Shown: in pieces, positions 37,486-45,513 of the stretch
Numbering within the stretch: position 1 is the stretch's first letter
Layout of the letters: each line of letters begins with the position of its first letter
NCBI RefSeq assembly: GCF_900142465.1
Contig: NZ_FRAX01000003.1
Span: forward strand, 248,001 to 312,000
Direction of reading: 5' to 3'
Length of the DNA: 64,000 bases
Origin: Fibrobacter sp. UWH6
Lineage (GTDB): Bacteria > Fibrobacterota > Fibrobacteria > Fibrobacterales > Fibrobacteraceae
The notes under the pieces: model-generated
The model's input: only the letters and a program-made list of their open reading frames with translations
What the model was told of the DNA's origin: nothing
Databases searched by the model: none
Program-made: the position numbers and the translations under genes

Positions 37486-38205
37486 TTAGATGCCAAACTT
37501 CTCAAAATTTTCGTAGGTATAATCTCGGGTAAAGGCATTAAAATGCCACCATTCACTTCCTAGAGGAACCCATCCCGCCTTTTTCATAATAGAACGAAGT
37601 TTATTGCGATTGTCTATCTGCTGTTGAGTCAAACGACCACTTTGCAAAGCTTCAGACTCCCCTACAGAACCCGCACAGCGTTCAAAGGAATCAAAATCAG
37701 TCCCCATATCCAGCAAGTTTCCTTCTGCATCCGTAAGACTCAAATCCAGAGCAAGTCCGAAATTATGAAGTCCCCCTTTCACCGGAGAAGAAACGTAATG
37801 GGAATATGGAGTTCCTCGCACGGTATTCCTCAGGGCAGCCTGAGCGTAAACAGGTCGAGCGGCATCAAAGATGACCAGCTTGGCTCCCGGGAATTCCTGT
37901 TCCATGACATGGATGGTTTTCTTCAGTTTCTCGTAGGCTTCTTTGCGGACAAAAGCCCGCTGCACGCCGCAATACAAGTCATGTCCCGTTACGTTATCAA
38001 AAGTCGCATAGCGTAAATTCATGCGCAAGCCTTTCATACGGGTAATTTCCACAAGGCTGGAATCCTGTTCGGCAAAGGCAATCCACTGCTTTACTGCGGA
38101 ACAGAATCGCAAAGGTTTTTCGGGCTTAGGCGGAACAAAGGCGACATCCGTAGGATTCGCCAATGCCATACCACAAAGGGCCAAAATTACAAGAAGGCGG
38201 AACAA
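37486..38205 (-). CDS. VanX/DdpX-like D-alanyl-D-alanine dipeptidase
   Basis: 239 residues, from a TTG start at 38205. The start is supported by the signal peptide it opens (MFRLLVILALCGMALA). The M15D family signatures are MNLRYATFDNVTGHDLY, the zinc motif HNFGLALDLSL (His and Asp ligands), and EWWHFN (catalytic Glu and third His). The family cleaves D-Ala-D-Ala in the periplasm for peptidoglycan recycling or, in VanX, for vancomycin resistance. No vanH, vanA or ddp transporter genes are nearby, so recycling is more likely. It starts 6 bases after the TonB-receptor-like gene stops and has no ribosome binding site, which suggests translational coupling. Confidence 0.9.
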   Translation of the reverse strand: MFRLLVILALCGMALANPTDVAFVPPKPEKPLRFCSAVKQWIAFAEQDSSLVEITRMKGLRMNLRYATFDNVTGHDLYCGVQRAFVRKEAYEKLKKTIHVMEQEFPGAKLVIFDAARPVYAQAALRNTVRGTPYSHYVSSPVKGGLHNFGLALDLSLTDAEGNLLDMGTDFDSFERCAGSVGESEALQSGRLTQQQIDNRNKLRSIMKKAGWVPLGSEWWHFNAFTRDYTYENFEKFGI

Positions 38206-38211
38206 GCTAAA

Positions 38212-40557
38212 CTAGAACTGAACTTCTACACCAAACTGAGGGTACAATCCCAAGCCCTTAGCCATAAAGGGAACCAGATCATAACCGTCAGCAGAATTCT
38301 TCTTGCGGTCATCACGAGTTACATAAGAACGTTCGCGGTAGTTGTCGGAACCCAGGAATTCAACATCCAGATTTGCAAAGATGTTATCCAGTTCCAGATA
38401 GAACCTGGCCGTACGGAAGAAACTCTTCTTGGGAATCAAATCCAAATTGACGCGAAGGTCTGTGCGGAAGAAATCCGTAAACTGGTGATAATCTTTCAGT
38501 TCTCGAGTGCCAATGGAATTGGCTGTAGCCGGGGTAATCGAATAGTAATACAGCGGACGATGCAAGGCTGCATGATGAGTCAAAATTACAGACACGATAG
38601 AGTCCTTGCGGGGATAGTAGCGGAAGTGAGAAAGAATATCAAGACGGGAATTGGCTTCCCAGGGCAAGCTCCTACCGCCATCCAGTTCATATTCACCGTA
38701 GACAGAGCTGATGTTTGTCGCCATGGAGAAATGGTGAGAAGTCTTTAATTCTGCAGAACCCGAAGCACCGGCTACCCAGGCGAAATCCACCGGAGTCACA
38801 TCATTATAACGGGCATAGGCCTTAGGCAAGGGCAGCAGCGGATCCGCATAATAACGACCAAAACCAGAAGCCTGGGCAATGAAGTACTTGGAATTATAAC
38901 CAAGGCCCAGCTTAGCGGAAACACCCGATTCCAGACGTCCCGTCAGTTCGCCATCATCAAAGTAAGGTTTCCAGTCGCTGCGGTAGGCGGCATTACCAAA
39001 AAGGCGCCAGAAAGCAGTATCGGTCTTAGAAAGATTCTGCTGATAATCGAAAGAGGCCGTAGGAGCGGCTTCATGTTCACCCGCATCGGCAACAGCACCC
39101 AAAGAAAGAATCTTCTGAGAGTAGTCGCTCTTCCAGTTCAGACGACCCGCTCCAGAAAGCACTCCCGTCTGATGATCCTTGGATTGAACACCACCAAATT
39201 CAGGATACTTATGTTCAAGAACATGATGTTCATACAGAAGAGCTCCGCTTAACTTTGATCCATAGATATCACCTTTGAATTTCTTATCCAGGCCACCGCT
39301 AAGAGTTGTGTGGGTCTGTTCGTAGCTGTCGATGAAAGCCTTTGCCATATCCTGGTCGGTACTGCCCGGGCTACGGAAACCAATCGTATCGCGCAAGGTG
39401 TCGCCCACATGTTCGCGAACCATACCTGCGTGGAAGCTGGTACCAAAACGGGATTCATATTCGGCGCCAATGACCAAGTAAGACTGCACACCTTCAATGA
39501 TATCGATAAAGGCCACAGAATCAATGCGTCTAGAAGTATCCTGGTGTACGCTATATTCGTCGGAACTATACAAGGTTCGCAGAGCCCAGGTATTTCCTTC
39601 GGAATCCGAGCCGTTAAACTGGGCATAAACATCCATGGCGCTCAGGTCATAGGGGTTCGATTCAGCCACCTTGCAATCCTTGCAATCATCGGTATTCTTA
39701 CGGAACTCAGAGAAGAACTTTTCTCCCATGTTCTTCAACATGTCTGCGTCCAGCATTCGGAATGCAAAACGGAAACTATCCCAGAAGAGCCACGGAGCAT
39801 CCACCACAACTTCTCTCATGGTAATGCCAGCAGTTCCTCTCAAGCCCCAATCGCCCTTGGTCTGTTCGGGAATGTATTGCACAGAAGTTGCCAGGCCCTG
39901 ACCGATGGGACCTTCGCCATAGTTGTCATGAATTTCGATACCGCTCAAGGTATGAGGGTTAATCACAGAAAGGTTACCCGGGAATCCCACATCCAGATGA
40001 CGCATGTTGGGAATGCGGAGACGACCTAGATGGTAAGCCACATCACCGGCACGGGAACCATCATAGTAAAGAGCACTACTAAAATCCTTCTGGCCAGAAA
40101 TACCAGGCATCTGACTCAAATGTTCCGTAAGGTCGAAACGCATACCGGCAGCATCTTCAAGCTTATCCAGATTAATCTTGCGTTCAACTTCCCACTGAAC
40201 TTTTTCGGCGCTACCGCCAACAATGGTACTTGCACCCAGGCTACGAACGTTGGTACTCAAGGTAACCACCATATCGAACAGGTCGGCAAAATCCTGAAGT
40301 TCCACCACAACGCTATCAAAGCCATCTTTCTTAAAGACGAGGGATGCATTACTGGAGCTTACGGTATACTCAAATCGGCCATCTGAATTCGTTTCACCCA
40401 CGGACTTACCCGACACATAGGTAATAGTCACATCCTTAATGGGCAAGTCATTTTCGGCTTCAAGAACCACACCCGAAATTAGGGTCGGCGTAGCACCGAA
40501 TGCTACGACAGCAAAAAATACCACAGACAGAAAAACGATAAGGCGTCGAATACTCAT
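38212..40557 (-). CDS. TonB-dependent receptor-like outer-membrane protein
   Basis: 781 residues. A signal peptide (ending VVAFGA) is followed by a carboxypeptidase-regulatory-like domain (residues about 25-105, ISGVVLEAENDLPIKDVTI). A plug-like domain comes next (about 125-250, with LSQMPGISG, YYDGSRAGDVAYHLG and SGIEIHDNYGEGPIG). A beta-barrel ends in an aromatic strand, FGVEVQF. This is the order of SusC/TonB-type receptors, but the usual TonB box could not be identified, and the length is shorter than SusC. Substrate is unknown. Pairing with a D-Ala-D-Ala dipeptidase hints at peptide or peptidoglycan-fragment traffic, as inference. Confidence 0.85.
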   Translation of the reverse strand: MSIRRLIVFLSVVFFAVVAFGATPTLISGVVLEAENDLPIKDVTITYVSGKSVGETNSDGRFEYTVSSSNASLVFKKDGFDSVVVELQDFADLFDMVVTLSTNVRSLGASTIVGGSAEKVQWEVERKINLDKLEDAAGMRFDLTEHLSQMPGISGQKDFSSALYYDGSRAGDVAYHLGRLRIPNMRHLDVGFPGNLSVINPHTLSGIEIHDNYGEGPIGQGLATSVQYIPEQTKGDWGLRGTAGITMREVVVDAPWLFWDSFRFAFRMLDADMLKNMGEKFFSEFRKNTDDCKDCKVAESNPYDLSAMDVYAQFNGSDSEGNTWALRTLYSSDEYSVHQDTSRRIDSVAFIDIIEGVQSYLVIGAEYESRFGTSFHAGMVREHVGDTLRDTIGFRSPGSTDQDMAKAFIDSYEQTHTTLSGGLDKKFKGDIYGSKLSGALLYEHHVLEHKYPEFGGVQSKDHQTGVLSGAGRLNWKSDYSQKILSLGAVADAGEHEAAPTASFDYQQNLSKTDTAFWRLFGNAAYRSDWKPYFDDGELTGRLESGVSAKLGLGYNSKYFIAQASGFGRYYADPLLPLPKAYARYNDVTPVDFAWVAGASGSAELKTSHHFSMATNISSVYGEYELDGGRSLPWEANSRLDILSHFRYYPRKDSIVSVILTHHAALHRPLYYYSITPATANSIGTRELKDYHQFTDFFRTDLRVNLDLIPKKSFFRTARFYLELDNIFANLDVEFLGSDNYRERSYVTRDDRKKNSADGYDLVPFMAKGLGLYPQFGVEVQF

Positions 40558-40593
40558 ACTAGTTAAATTAGAAATTTTATATTTCGGTATACC

Positions 40594-41352
40594 ATGCTCA
40601 AGATTTATTTAGTACAGATGGAAGCGGTTTTAAACGATAAAACCGCAAACTTCAGGAAAGTCCGTCAACTATTAGACGAATGCAATCCCAGGGACGGCCT
40701 TATCATTCTCCCTGAAATGTTCGCCACAGGGTACATTCCCGAAGAGCCTGCCAAATATGCAGAAGACTTCGGCCATGCAGATGCAGGACTCACCGCCAAC
40801 TTCTTGAGCACACTGGCCGACGAAACTGGATGTGCAGTCCTTGGCGCTGGAATTTCTACAGTTCCCAATAAAGGTCAGAACGCCCCCCTGATGCAAAACC
40901 ATTCCAGCCTTTATCTGCCCGGTCGCAAAGAGGAAGCCGCCTGCTATAACAAGCGAAAGCCCTTCTTCCCCGAAGTGGATTTCATCCCTGGCGATTCCGT
41001 TAGCTTATTCAAAATAAACCAGTGGAATGTCGCCGCCGCCATCTGCTACGACCTGCGTTTTCCGGAACTGTTCCGCGACGCCGTAAAAGCCGGGGCAAGA
41101 CTCATTACCATTCAGGCAGCCTGGCCCGTCATTCGCAAGGAACACTGGATCACCCTGCTGAAAGCCCGCGCCATCGAAAATCAGGTTTATGTAGCCGCCG
41201 CAAACCAATACGGAAATTCCATGATTATCTCCCCCACCGGCGAGGTTATCGCCCAGGGAGAAATGGGAGAAAAAGTGATCCAGGGGACCATTTTATCGGC
41301 TCCGCAAGAGGAATACCGCAAGGCATTTCCCGTCCTGAAAGGAATAGTCTAA
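40594..41352 (+). CDS. Nitrilase-superfamily omega-amidase-like hydrolase
   Basis: 252 residues. The catalytic triad is visible: E41 in LPEMF, K120 in YNKRKPF, and C151 in AICYDLRFPELFR. Length and order match the Nit2/YafV type that hydrolyses omega-amides such as alpha-ketoglutaramate. Substrate is not certain. It diverges from the TonB-receptor-like gene across a 36-bp gap containing TATATTTC, a possible -10 element. Confidence 0.9.
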   Translation: MLKIYLVQMEAVLNDKTANFRKVRQLLDECNPRDGLIILPEMFATGYIPEEPAKYAEDFGHADAGLTANFLSTLADETGCAVLGAGISTVPNKGQNAPLMQNHSSLYLPGRKEEAACYNKRKPFFPEVDFIPGDSVSLFKINQWNVAAAICYDLRFPELFRDAVKAGARLITIQAAWPVIRKEHWITLLKARAIENQVYVAAANQYGNSMIISPTGEVIAQGEMGEKVIQGTILSAPQEEYRKAFPVLKGIV

Positions 41353-41546
41353 ATTGGAATGATTTAAATCACAATATCAAAACAACGTCATTTTCGGCAA
41401 CTCATTGAGTATCAACAACTTACAGAATCTTTTGAAAAATTTTTCTTTGAAAATGTGATGTAGATGACAGCCAAATGTCAAAAATTAATTGTATCTTTCT
41501 TCATGTAAAACGGATATCAACGTCAAAAAAGAGAGAGAGGTGCATC

Positions 41547-41678
41547 ATGTCAAACGAAAATAAGTTGCAGTATGTCAAGGCGTTGATTAAAGCAGGAGTT
41601 ACCCGCGAACTGGTCCTCAAGATTACCTCGATTTCTGGCTACCAGTATTCTCAAATTCGCCGCGAACTCGCCGCCTAA
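41547..41678 (+). CDS. Small unknown protein, 43 residues
   Basis: The ATG at 41547 follows a purine-rich site (GAGAGAGAGG, 41531-41540). It codes a basic, helical protein with LIKAGVTRELVLKITSISGYQYSQIRREL, which looks like a small helix-turn-helix. A candidate -10 TATCTT at 41492-41497 lies upstream. The 190-bp region before it holds no other gene. It could be a small DNA-binding regulator, but the family is not recognised. Confidence 0.65.
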   Translation: MSNENKLQYVKALIKAGVTRELVLKITSISGYQYSQIRRELAA

Positions 41679-41705
41679 AAAGCCAAGGCAATTTAGCTTC
41701 AAAAA

Positions 41706-42071
41706 ATGAAAATAATCCTTGTTATACCCGCGCAGCCTGCCACCCTAAATCAGGAACGGCAGGCTGTGCTTTTATCATGCTTTCGCGACGGATCCCTGCT
41801 TTTAGAAGGCAAGGACGGAAAGAAACCAGCCCAGTTCTATATGTCTATCAAGGACAATTTTCCCTGGAGCGAATTTCTGAAGAAGATGATGGTGGCCTGG
41901 CAGTTGAGCGACTACTCAGGCGTTCCCAACGAGTTTAAGCCACTGAAGAGAATTCCTCAGTTTGTTTTAGACGAAATATTGAACGAGACTCAGGAAAATC
42001 AGCTGAAAGTTCTTGCCGCCCTAAGGCAGCAAGGTTACTTCGGGACGCTCCCGCAACGCAAGGACAAGTAG
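41706..42071 (+). CDS. Unknown protein, 121 residues
   Basis: The gene starts 27 bases after the small gene at 41547 and reads as a coherent soluble protein. It has a short beta start (MKIILVIPAQP), a middle section with FYMSIKDNFPWSEFLKKMMVAW, and a helical C-terminus. No domain is recognised. Its first codons contain an inverted repeat (AGCCTGCC near 41735 with GGCAGGCT near 41758), followed by a short T run. This could be an attenuator, or a sign that the true start is later, so the N-terminus is uncertain. Confidence 0.6.
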   Translation: MKIILVIPAQPATLNQERQAVLLSCFRDGSLLLEGKDGKKPAQFYMSIKDNFPWSEFLKKMMVAWQLSDYSGVPNEFKPLKRIPQFVLDEILNETQENQLKVLAALRQQGYFGTLPQRKDK

Positions 42072-42106
42072 GGAGTCCCTGAGACCCGAGGCACAGAGAC
42101 CCTGAG

Positions 42107-42127
42107 ACCCTGAAATAAATTCAGGGT
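42107..42127. terminator. Hairpin between convergent genes, inside a repetitive spacer
   Basis: ACCCTGAA (42107-42114) pairs perfectly with TTCAGGGT (42120-42127) around ATAAA. The spacer 42072-42151 repeats the words CTGAGACCC and GGGTGACGTT. It resembles the short dispersed repeats (CCTGAA...TTCAGGGTGAC type) found in many bacterial genomes. Confidence 0.6.
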
Positions 42128-42151
42128 GACGTTCTGGGTGACGTTTGGATT

Positions 42152-43195
42152 CTAAAGGATCAGCATGCCGTCGCCGTAGCTGAACAGCTTCAGGCGATTT
42201 TCTACAGCCATCTTGTAGGCGGCCAGAGTGTTTTCGCGGCCATAGAAAGCAGACACCAGCAAGATTAGGGAACTCTTGGGCCAATGGAAATTGGTAAGCA
42301 AGCCGTCTACGATCTTGTAGCGATAACCCGGATAGAAGAACGCGTGAGTGACACCGCTCTGGGCACGGACAACGCCGTTGTCGTCGGCGATGGTTTCTAC
42401 CACGCGGGTACTTGTGGTACCCACGGTAACAACGCGGCCACCGGCGGCTTTTGCCTCGTTAATGATGCGAGCATTTTCTTCTGTAAGTTCGTAGTGTTCA
42501 CCGTGCATCTTGTGCTGAGTGAAATCCTCTACAGAAATATTCTGGAAGGTACCGGGTCCCACATGCAGTGTAACTTCGGCGACCTTGACGCCCTTGTCCT
42601 TTAGAGCCTGCAGCATCTCTTCGCTAAAATGGAGGCTTGCCGTAGGAGCGGCAACGGCACCGGAATACTTGGCAAAAATAGTCTGGTAAGCCTTCTTGTC
42701 TTCTTCGTCATCGGGGCGGTTAATGTAGGGCGGCAGGGGCACGTGTCCCTGGGCATTCATCACCGCTTCCAGTTCAACGGGCGTTACGGCAAAGCGCAGA
42801 ACACGGGAACCGTCTTCGTTGATAGATTCTACAGTGGTCTTAACGCCAGCGATTATCAATTCGCGGCCCACCTTAAAAGCCTTACCCGGGCGAACCTGAG
42901 CCTCGTAACGGGCAGAACCATCTTCGGCAGGAATCATGGCCTGCACCAGCAAGGTTTCTACTTCGCCGTCATGCATGGTCTTTCCATAAAGGCGGGCAGG
43001 AATCACCTTGGTGTTGTTCACCACCAGGCAGTCACCGGCCCTGAAAAGATCTACGATATCGGCAGCCTTCATGATATGACGTTCACCACCGTCCTTAGGG
43101 CAATGCAAAATGCGAGTCTTGCCCTTGCCCGCCGTGCGGCTGGCAATCAGTTCGGGAGGAAATTCAAAACTGTAGTCAGAAAGATTATGTTCCAT
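42152..43195 (-). CDS. queA: QueA, tRNA ribosyltransferase-isomerase
   Basis: 347 residues, typical length. Family signatures are LSDYSFEFPPELIA at the start, VVNNTKVIPARLYG, the central GAVAAPTASLHFS, LHVGPGTFQ, and TNFHWPKSSLILLVSAFYG. It transfers ribosyl from SAM to preQ1-tRNA in queuosine synthesis. It is the last gene of a minus-strand run with the WYL regulator 2 bases upstream. Confidence 0.96.
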   Translation of the reverse strand: MEHNLSDYSFEFPPELIASRTAGKGKTRILHCPKDGGERHIMKAADIVDLFRAGDCLVVNNTKVIPARLYGKTMHDGEVETLLVQAMIPAEDGSARYEAQVRPGKAFKVGRELIIAGVKTTVESINEDGSRVLRFAVTPVELEAVMNAQGHVPLPPYINRPDDEEDKKAYQTIFAKYSGAVAAPTASLHFSEEMLQALKDKGVKVAEVTLHVGPGTFQNISVEDFTQHKMHGEHYELTEENARIINEAKAAGGRVVTVGTTSTRVVETIADDNGVVRAQSGVTHAFFYPGYRYKIVDGLLTNFHWPKSSLILLVSAFYGRENTLAAYKMAVENRLKLFSYGDGMLIL

Positions 43196-43197
43196 GG

Positions 43198-44178
43198 TTA
43201 CGCATCCATTTCGGCCAAAGCCTTCAGCAAACTTTCACGAACCTTATTCTTGAGGGATTCCGGCTTAAGAATAGAGATTTCCGTAGAAACACCCATGAGC
43301 CAAGTAACAAAATCAGGGGTGATGCGGAGTTTTACATCCACAACCATATTGCCGTTCTTATCGAGACGGCGGGTTGCTTCCGGGAAGAAGTGGGAACGTT
43401 CAAACTGAGTCTGAAGCCACTTGGTCTTGACCAACAGGGAAACATCTTCAGGAGTGATTTTAGAATCGGTATACTTGGCGAAAGCATACTTATAATGGAT
43501 CTTCGCATCGAAGGGTAGCTTAGGTGCGGGAACATTCGTAATCGTCACGTTGGAAATTTTTTCGAACATGAAGTTCTTGAACACCTGAGTTTCTTCATAA
43601 GTTTCATCTGCGGCTATCAGATACAGGGTATCCATACGCATAATGACCTTGATAGGATTCACTATCTTCGTCTCTGGTTTTTCAGAAGAGGCGGAGTGAG
43701 TGTAATTTATGCGGATCATGGAACCATCGTGAATGGCTTTCAGCACCTTGTTCACCATGGAATCCTGCAATTTATTATCGCAGAAAGGACCGTAATCCAG
43801 AATGTAGTCCGGGTCCGTAGAAATGGCATCGGGTTTGAAGTCTTCGGGATCGGTGGTCTGCATGGAATCAATCACCTTTTCCAGCAGTTTGATAGTCTTC
43901 AAGTCGGCCGCGTTAGCGACAGAAAGGCTCTTCTTGACCTTTTCAAGTTGACGAACCACTTCCTGGTTGAAGTTCATCTCCTTGTCAGTTTGAATAACAT
44001 AATAAGTTTCGCCATTTTCCTTAAACTTACGGAGTCCGCAGTTTTCCTTGGCAACGACATCCAGATGACGGAATACCGTACGAGGGCCGCAATTCAACAA
44101 AGAGGCAAGCTGTTTTACAGTGACCTTACTTTTTAGGAAGCCCTTGATATTATTGATTTTTTCGTAACCACTTGCCAT
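43198..44178 (-). CDS. WYL-domain transcriptional regulator
   Basis: 326 residues. An HTH occupies residues 1-60 (TVKQLASLLNCGPRTVFRHLDVV). A linker leads to the WYL domain (about 145-225, MIRINYTHSASSEKPETKIVNPIKVIMRMDTLYLIAADE) and a WCX-like C-terminal extension. WYL proteins bind nucleotides or single-stranded nucleic acid in stress and defence regulation. No defence gene is adjacent. It ends 2 bases before queA and begins 13 bases after the BON protein stops, so the three form an operon. Confidence 0.85.
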   Translation of the reverse strand: MASGYEKINNIKGFLKSKVTVKQLASLLNCGPRTVFRHLDVVAKENCGLRKFKENGETYYVIQTDKEMNFNQEVVRQLEKVKKSLSVANAADLKTIKLLEKVIDSMQTTDPEDFKPDAISTDPDYILDYGPFCDNKLQDSMVNKVLKAIHDGSMIRINYTHSASSEKPETKIVNPIKVIMRMDTLYLIAADETYEETQVFKNFMFEKISNVTITNVPAPKLPFDAKIHYKYAFAKYTDSKITPEDVSLLVKTKWLQTQFERSHFFPEATRRLDKNGNMVVDVKLRITPDFVTWLMGVSTEISILKPESLKNKVRESLLKALAEMDA

Positions 44179-44191
44179 AGGATTTCTCCAG

Positions 44192-45436
44192 TTACAGAAG
44201 TTTTAAACGGTTTTCAATGGAAGCGGTCTTTGCCTTCTTTACCACAGACAGGAACGCAGCCTGTTTTTGAATAACAGAACGCACATGACCTTCCAGCAGG
44301 AATTTTTTGTTCACGCAGGAAACCTTTACCACAGCCCCCTGCATAATGGAATGCAAGGCCAGATCCGTTTCCAGTTCCTTGCACAGCATTTCATTTTCAA
44401 CTTGATCGGCAGGAATCACGGAAATGGCACAATGAAGCGCCAACACACCAGAAATTTCAGCCACCTTATTTTCCAGATCCCTGGAGTAATATTTTTCGTT
44501 GCAATAGGCGGAAACTTCTACATGGCCGAATAGGACCTTTACATCATAATTGAACAGGTGGACATTGGGTGATTCCAGCAAGGCGATAACCGCACGTTCA
44601 ATTTGAGTATCCGTGATGTAGGAGTCCGTCTGGATTCGGGTAAAGTCAACACAACCACGCACCTTAGGGAGGCCGTTAATGCAAGCCTTCATGGCACGTT
44701 TAATGGAAAGGTTGCGGACCATTCCCTTAAGGTAAACCACACCCTGCCCCACTTCAATGGAAACCTTGGAAGCATCCTGCGGGAACACCTGTTTTACCTT
44801 GCCCAACACCGCCTGGGTAAGTTTATCGTTAGGCGCATTCTGAGCCTGCAACGGCAAGGTAATGAACAACAGGGTTTTGTCTTTTAACAAAACAGCCAGC
44901 TTGTCTTTTTCGCCATCGTTCACCATGCCCACGGCAACGCCGAACTGGTCGCGAATGGTATGGTAGACCTGATCTCCAAGAAGCGTGTGGGCACTTTGTG
45001 CCGGCAGCAACCGGTAACCATCCGTAGACTCTTCTTTCTGGATTGTCACCTTGGGGCATTCTACCTTTTTTTCGGGACCGCTACCATAATCCAGAACCAT
45101 GATATCTTTTTCGGGGCCCTGGAAGACACTTTTTACAAGACCAGGCTTAAGACTCTTCTTGAAGTAGAGCCAGTTACCCGGAGCCACACGGTTATGCCCG
45201 AAAATCTTGGCGTAGTCGGAATTGATGTGTTCCTTTCGGCAGAAACAAAATTCGTTAGAAAAGGCAACAAAAAGGGCCGTGCAGCGGGTACAGCAGCACA
45301 GCACCGGAATATGAGGGTCCAAGCCCCCATAAGTGGTATAGTTTTCCTGGGCAAAAATATCGTGGTCCGTTACCTTCTGGCAACGGCAACAGAATAGCCT
45401 CTGACTGTACAACCTATGAGGAAACTGAACACGCAT
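44192..45436 (-). CDS. Zinc-ribbon protein with BON domains
   Basis: 414 residues and no signal peptide. The first 70 residues are Cys-rich in pairs (FCCRCQKVTDHD, VLCCCTRCTALF, FCFCRKEH), consistent with a treble-clef or zinc ribbon. The middle section has a NWLYFKKSLKPGLVKSVF beta-strand domain. From about residue 210, two or three BON-like domains are seen (VEVGQGVVYLKGMVRNLSIKRAMKACINGLPKVRGCVDF, and a C-terminal copy around CVNKKFLLEGHV). BON domains bind lipid or proteins in periplasmic proteins; a cytoplasmic protein with zinc and BON is unusual. Function unknown. Confidence 0.75.
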   Translation of the reverse strand: MRVQFPHRLYSQRLFCCRCQKVTDHDIFAQENYTTYGGLDPHIPVLCCCTRCTALFVAFSNEFCFCRKEHINSDYAKIFGHNRVAPGNWLYFKKSLKPGLVKSVFQGPEKDIMVLDYGSGPEKKVECPKVTIQKEESTDGYRLLPAQSAHTLLGDQVYHTIRDQFGVAVGMVNDGEKDKLAVLLKDKTLLFITLPLQAQNAPNDKLTQAVLGKVKQVFPQDASKVSIEVGQGVVYLKGMVRNLSIKRAMKACINGLPKVRGCVDFTRIQTDSYITDTQIERAVIALLESPNVHLFNYDVKVLFGHVEVSAYCNEKYYSRDLENKVAEISGVLALHCAISVIPADQVENEMLCKELETDLALHSIMQGAVVKVSCVNKKFLLEGHVRSVIQKQAAFLSVVKKAKTASIENRLKLL

Positions 45437-45442
45437 TGATTG

Positions 45443-45508
45443 AGTGGTTAGTGGTCAGTGGTTAGTGGTTAGTGGTTACTGTTTACTAACCACTGTTTAC
45501 TAAACACT
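45443..45508. repeat. AGTGGTT tandem repeat with inverted partner
   Basis: The gap between gltX and the BON gene carries several copies of AGTGGTTAGTGGT (45443-45477). An inverted set, TAACCACT and CTAAACACT, follows at 45487-45508. AGTGGTTAGT can pair with ACTAACCACT. The repeat lies downstream of the BON gene start and upstream of nothing obvious on the plus strand. It is too short and irregular to be CRISPR. Confidence 0.7.
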
Positions 45509-45513
45509 ATTTG

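Noticed and set aside
37486-38205. Vancomycin resistance cluster
   Set aside because: Only a VanX-like gene is present; no ligase, dehydrogenase or two-component genes adjoin.
45443-45508. Possible CRISPR array
   Set aside because: Units are too short, without regular spacers, and no cas gene is near.
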